DNA of 64,000 nucleotides, taken from positions 620,001 through 684,000 of the forward strand of contig NZ_SSYB01000001.1 of the NCBI RefSeq assembly GCF_004917075.1. Reading direction: 5' to 3'. This document shows, piece by piece, positions 60,809-64,000 of this stretch. Under the pieces are notes generated by a model. It was not told the origin of the DNA, made no database searches, and saw only the letters and a program-made list of their open reading frames with translations. Position 1 is the first letter of the stretch. Every line of letters starts with the position of its first letter. This stretch comes from Geomonas edaphica (lineage in GTDB: Bacteria; Desulfobacterota; Desulfuromonadia; Geobacterales; Geobacteraceae). The position numbers and the translations under genes were made by a program.

Positions 60809-62239
60809 ATGCGTTATTCGCCGCTGATTACCGACCTTTATGAGCTAACAATGCTCGCAGGCTACCATGAGCAAGGGATGCACGAACGTCCCGCCGTTTT
60901 CGACCTCTTTTTCCGTCACAACCCGTTCAAGGGTGGATACGCCGTCTTTGCCGGGTTGGAACCCGCGCTTTCCTACCTCGAGGATCTCTCCTTCAGCGAG
61001 GAGGAACTCGCCTACTTAGATAGTCTGAAACTCTTCCGCCCGTCGTTTCTCGACTACCTCGCCGATTTCCAGTTCAAAGGAAGAGTCATCGCCCCCGGTG
61101 AAGGGACCGTGGTGTTCGGCACCGAGCCGCTTGTCACCATCGAGGGGGGACTTGCCGAAGCGCAGTTCGTGGAAACAGCACTGTTGAACATCATCAACTT
61201 CCAGACCCTCGTCGCCACCAAGGCCGCGCGCATCAAACAGGCCGCCGGGGATGCCACCGTCCTCGAATTCGGCCTGAGACGGGCCCAGGGGCCCGACGGC
61301 GGTTTGTCCGAGGCCCGGGCGGCTTACGTCGGCGGGGTGTGCAGCACGAGTAACGTTCTCGCCGGCATGCGCTACGGCATACCGGTCAGGGGTACCCACG
61401 CCCATAGCTGGATCATGGCTTTCCCGGACGAACTCACGGCATTTCGCCGCTACGCAGACAATTTCCCGGAGAGCTGCATCCTCCTCATCGACACCTACGA
61501 CACCCTCGGTAGCGGGCTCCCCAACGCGCTCACCGTGGCCCGGGAACTGCGTGAGCGTGGCCATGAACTGGTGGGGGTGCGCATCGACTCGGGCGATCTC
61601 GCCTATCTCTCACGACAGGTCAGAAGCGCCTTCGACGCCGCAGGCTTCCCCGCTGTCAAGATCGTCGCCTCGAACGAACTGGACGAGTTGGTCATCGAAT
61701 CGATCAGAAGCGAGGGGGGCCAGGTAGACATCTACGGCGTCGGCACACGGCTCGCCACCTGCGCGGGAGAAGGAGGAGGCGCTCTCGGCGGGGTCTACAA
61801 GCTCGTGAAAATCGACGGCGAGGCGAAGCTTAAGATAACGAGCGACCTCGCGAAGTCCACCCTGCCGGACCGCAAGCGGGTGCTGCGCGCCGTGGCCCCC
61901 GACGGCTCCTTCATCCAGGATGTCATCGCCCTACATGACGAGGAGGTGCTCCCCGGAGCACAGGTATTCGACCCCGCCAATCCGATCCAGCAAAAGCGGA
62001 TACCTCGGGAGGCACGACTTATAGAGTTGCGCGGCACGGTGATGGAGAACGGCAAAAGGTGCGCCCCCTCCCCCACCCTGCAAAGCTGCGCCGAGCTTTC
62101 GAACAGCGAGCTCAAACGGCTGCCCGAGGGTTGTCTGCGCCTCGTCAACCCGCACCTGTACAAGGTCTCCATCAGCCCGGGTGTCAACACGCTCCGGCTC
62201 AAATTGATGTCTCAGATCCAGAGCAGGTACGGCGAATAA
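60809..62239 (+). CDS. pncB: Nicotinate phosphoribosyltransferase
   Basis: A 476-residue NAPRTase: start YSPLITDLYELTMLAGYHE, LEFGLRRAQGPDGGLSEARAAY, RGTHAHSWIMAF (with the catalytic His) and VRIDSGDLAYLSRQVR, then YGVGTRLATC in the phosphate site. It makes nicotinate mononucleotide from nicotinate and PRPP in NAD salvage. Length is typical. It runs with pncA 25 bp downstream, so salvage from nicotinamide is complete here. Confidence 0.97.
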   Translation: MRYSPLITDLYELTMLAGYHEQGMHERPAVFDLFFRHNPFKGGYAVFAGLEPALSYLEDLSFSEEELAYLDSLKLFRPSFLDYLADFQFKGRVIAPGEGTVVFGTEPLVTIEGGLAEAQFVETALLNIINFQTLVATKAARIKQAAGDATVLEFGLRRAQGPDGGLSEARAAYVGGVCSTSNVLAGMRYGIPVRGTHAHSWIMAFPDELTAFRRYADNFPESCILLIDTYDTLGSGLPNALTVARELRERGHELVGVRIDSGDLAYLSRQVRSAFDAAGFPAVKIVASNELDELVIESIRSEGGQVDIYGVGTRLATCAGEGGGALGGVYKLVKIDGEAKLKITSDLAKSTLPDRKRVLRAVAPDGSFIQDVIALHDEEVLPGAQVFDPANPIQQKRIPREARLIELRGTVMENGKRCAPSPTLQSCAELSNSELKRLPEGCLRLVNPHLYKVSISPGVNTLRLKLMSQIQSRYGE

Positions 62240-62264
62240 CCGCTCGCCTGCAAAGGAGGTCTCG

Positions 62265-62897
62265 ATGAAAAGAAGAGCCGCCCTTCTTGTCGTAGATGTT
62301 CAGGTTGATTTCTGCCCCGAGGGAGCGTTGGCCGTTCCGGGCGGCGACAAGGTCCTGGCGCCGCTCAACCGTTACCTCGACCTCTTCAGCGAAGCGAGTA
62401 CCCCCGTATTCGCCTCGCGGGACTGGCACCCGCCGGCCAGCAAGCATTTCCGGGAGAACGGCGGAATCTGGCCGCCGCACTGCATCCAGGGGACCGCCGG
62501 TGCCGCCTTCCACCCACGCCTGAGGTTCCCGGAGGGTACCATCGTCGTCTCGAAGGGGATGGCCGACTGGGACGACGGCTACTCCGCCATGGCAGGCGTC
62601 ACGGAAAACGGCACCCCGCTTACCATGCTCTTGCACCGCATGGCCCTGGACCGCCTCTACGTCGGCGGACTCGCTACCGACTACTGCGTGAAGGAGACGG
62701 TCCTGGATGCACTAAAGGAAGGTTTTGCGGTGACACTTTTGACCGACGCGATGCGCGGCGTGGACGTTCAGCCGGGCGATTCCCACCGCGCGGCAAAGGC
62801 GATGCTGGAGGCGGGTGCCGAGGAGGCTTCCTTCGACTCGGTGCGCAGCGCGCTGACCGCGGACCGAAAGGGCGCAGGTCACGCCAAACGCGGCTAA
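62265..62897 (+). CDS. pncA: Nicotinamidase
   Basis: A 210-residue isochorismatase-like hydrolase with VVDVQVDFCPEGAL (catalytic Asp), SRDWHPPASKHF (metal ligands Asp, His, His) and LATDYCVKETVLDAL (catalytic Cys). It converts nicotinamide to nicotinate for PncB. AAAGGAGG precedes the ATG. The last 15 residues are basic and not conserved. Confidence 0.96.
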   Translation: MKRRAALLVVDVQVDFCPEGALAVPGGDKVLAPLNRYLDLFSEASTPVFASRDWHPPASKHFRENGGIWPPHCIQGTAGAAFHPRLRFPEGTIVVSKGMADWDDGYSAMAGVTENGTPLTMLLHRMALDRLYVGGLATDYCVKETVLDALKEGFAVTLLTDAMRGVDVQPGDSHRAAKAMLEAGAEEASFDSVRSALTADRKGAGHAKRG

Positions 62898-62944
62898 ACC
62901 GTCGGCTTTCACAGCGTTTTTTATACCTGCACCATACAAAAATA

Positions 62945-62985
62945 TGCTCAGGGCAAAATTCCTACGCCCCCGGGCATTTTTTTTT
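62945..62985 (+). terminator. Terminator of the pncB-pncA operon
   Basis: An imperfect stem, TGCTCAGGGC (62945-62954) with GCCCCCGGGCA (62966-62976), is followed by nine T. It is 47 bp past the pncA stop and its tail runs into the next promoter. Confidence 0.88.
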
Positions 62986-63012
62986 GACAGCGGATGGGAA
63001 ACGCGCTAGATT
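62984..63012 (+). promoter_or_regulatory. Sigma-70 promoter of the DAHP synthase gene
   Basis: TTGACA (62984-62989), a 17-bp spacer and TAGATT (63007-63012). The leader of about 30 nt carries a GGGGAG ribosome site (63037-63042). The -35 starts inside the preceding terminator's T run. Confidence 0.8.
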
Positions 63013-63047
63013 ACGCCACATTAAAAACCGCTAGCGGGGAGCATACG

Positions 63048-64000
63048 ATGATTAAGACCAACAACCTGAAGATCAAAAGCATCACCCCGATCATTGCACC
63101 GACCGACCTGCGGCAGGTCTTTCCGATCTCCGTGCAGTCGGGCGCCTGCGTAACCGAGAGTCGCGCAGCCATCGCCAAGATACTGAGGGGCGAGGACAAG
63201 AGGCTCATGGTTGTGGTCGGCCCCTGCTCGATCCACGATCCCAAGGGGGCGCTGGAGTATGCGGAGAAGCTCGCCGCCCTGTCGAAGGAAGTATCGGAAG
63301 AGCTCCTCCTCATCATGCGCGTTTACTTCGAGAAGCCGAGGACCACGGTAGGGTGGAAGGGACTCATCAACGACCCGGGCATGGACGGCACCCACTTGAT
63401 CTCCAAGGGGTTGGGCATCGCGAGGGGGCTTCTCTGCAAGGTGACCGAGATGGGACTTCCGGTAGCGACCGAGATGCTCGACCCGATCACCCCCGAGTAC
63501 CTGGCCGACCTCCTTTCCTGGGGCGCCATCGGCGCGCGTACCACGGAATCGCAGACGCACCGCGAGATGGCGAGCGGGCTTTCCTTCCCGATCGGTTTCA
63601 AAAACGGCACGGACGGTAACCTGCAGATCGCCATCGACGCCATGAATGCGGCGCTCCATTCGCACAGCTTCCTCGGCATCAACCGTGACGGCCTCTCCTC
63701 CATCATCCAGACCACCGGCAACCCCGACGTCCACATGGTGCTCCGTGGCGGCAACAAGAAGCCGAACTACTATCCCGAGGACATCGCCAAAAGCGAGGAG
63801 ATGCTCAAGAAGGCGGGCCTCACCCCGACCCTCATGGTGGACTGCAGCCACGGCAACTCGGAGAAGAAATACGAGCGCCAGCCCGAGGTGCTGAGAGCCG
63901 TTGTCGACCAGATCGTCGCCGGCAACCGTTCCATCTCCGGCGTGATGATCGAGAGCTACCTTAAAGACGGCAACCAGGCGTTGCCGAAGAACCTGGCCGA
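63048..64000 (+). CDS. 3-deoxy-7-phosphoheptulonate synthase, partial at window end
   Basis: 317 codons of a class I (AroF/G/H-type) DAHP synthase of about 350: RLMVVVGPCSIHDPKGALEY, MRVYFEKPRTTVGWKGLIND, LSWGAIGARTTESQTHREMASG, KNGTDGNLQIA and LMVDCSHGNSEKKYERQ contain the PEP, metal (Cys, His) and erythrose-4-phosphate contacts. It condenses PEP with erythrose 4-phosphate, the first step of aromatic biosynthesis. The isoform, and thus feedback control by Phe, Tyr or Trp, cannot be told from this part. The 3' end is outside the window. Confidence 0.96.
   Translation, partial: MIKTNNLKIKSITPIIAPTDLRQVFPISVQSGACVTESRAAIAKILRGEDKRLMVVVGPCSIHDPKGALEYAEKLAALSKEVSEELLLIMRVYFEKPRTTVGWKGLINDPGMDGTHLISKGLGIARGLLCKVTEMGLPVATEMLDPITPEYLADLLSWGAIGARTTESQTHREMASGLSFPIGFKNGTDGNLQIAIDAMNAALHSHSFLGINRDGLSSIIQTTGNPDVHMVLRGGNKKPNYYPEDIAKSEEMLKKAGLTPTLMVDCSHGNSEKKYERQPEVLRAVVDQIVAGNRSISGVMIESYLKDGNQALPKNLA

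Overview
The window looks like chromosome of a Geobacteraceae-type deltaproteobacterium (Geobacter/Geomonas/Citrifermentans group). This is inferred from the G+C-rich coding style, the order thrS-infC-rpmI-rplT-pheS-pheT-ihfA-merR, a group 3b [NiFe] hydrogenase, a short-Q-loop cytochrome bd oxidase and a thiocarboxylate-type homocysteine pathway. No similarity search was possible; assignments rest on motifs, lengths and gene order. Coordinates use the start codon best supported by a Shine-Dalgarno sequence, so several genes are shorter than the longest open frame.

Layout. 0-7 kb (minus strand): a Spinster-like MFS transporter with an AMP-ligase/ACP/acyltransferase fusion, a small lipoprotein and cydAB. 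7-16 kb: a less G+C-rich accessory stretch with an unknown gene, a 20/21-bp tandem array, a homocysteine S-methyltransferase-like gene, three pairs of duplicated segments around an IS110 transposase relic, a giant SPFH protein with five 74-residue repeats, and hicBA. 16-23 kb: tRNA-Met, an FKBP isomerase, a MucR-type zinc-finger protein with a histone-H1-like tail, glucokinase, a pqiA-pqiA-pqiB-pqiC operon and tRNA-Pro. 23-31 kb: the translation/IHF block, with infC apparently starting at ATA, then tRNA-Val. 30.7-39 kb: a GT9 glycosyltransferase, an iron alcohol dehydrogenase followed by a histidine kinase and a sigma-54 response regulator, a secreted nuclease-like protein and an orphan HybB/NrfD-type protein.

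39-49.5 kb is a sulfur island. cysK and a sulfate ABC transporter (sbp-cysT-cysW-cysA) lie on the minus strand; divergently runs metY-hcyS-hcyF-hcyD-siroheme reductase-tusA-like-mnmA. Together they import sulfate, handle reduced sulfur, make cysteine and homocysteine, and thiolate tRNA. A short motif occurs twice in the shared intergenic region. 49.5-64 kb: modBC without modA, a chemoreceptor, a PHP phosphatase, the four-subunit NAD(P)-linked hydrogenase, a 1-kb non-coding region that very likely encodes an unidentified structured RNA of about 420 nt, an epimerase, a TPR protein, pncB-pncA, and a DAHP synthase cut by the window end.

Most interesting items: the candidate ncRNA at 58.5-58.9 kb, the HcyS pathway with its unusual C-terminal tail, the Spinster-MFS/ligase-ACP-acyltransferase pair, the repeat-expanded SPFH protein and the ATA start of infC.
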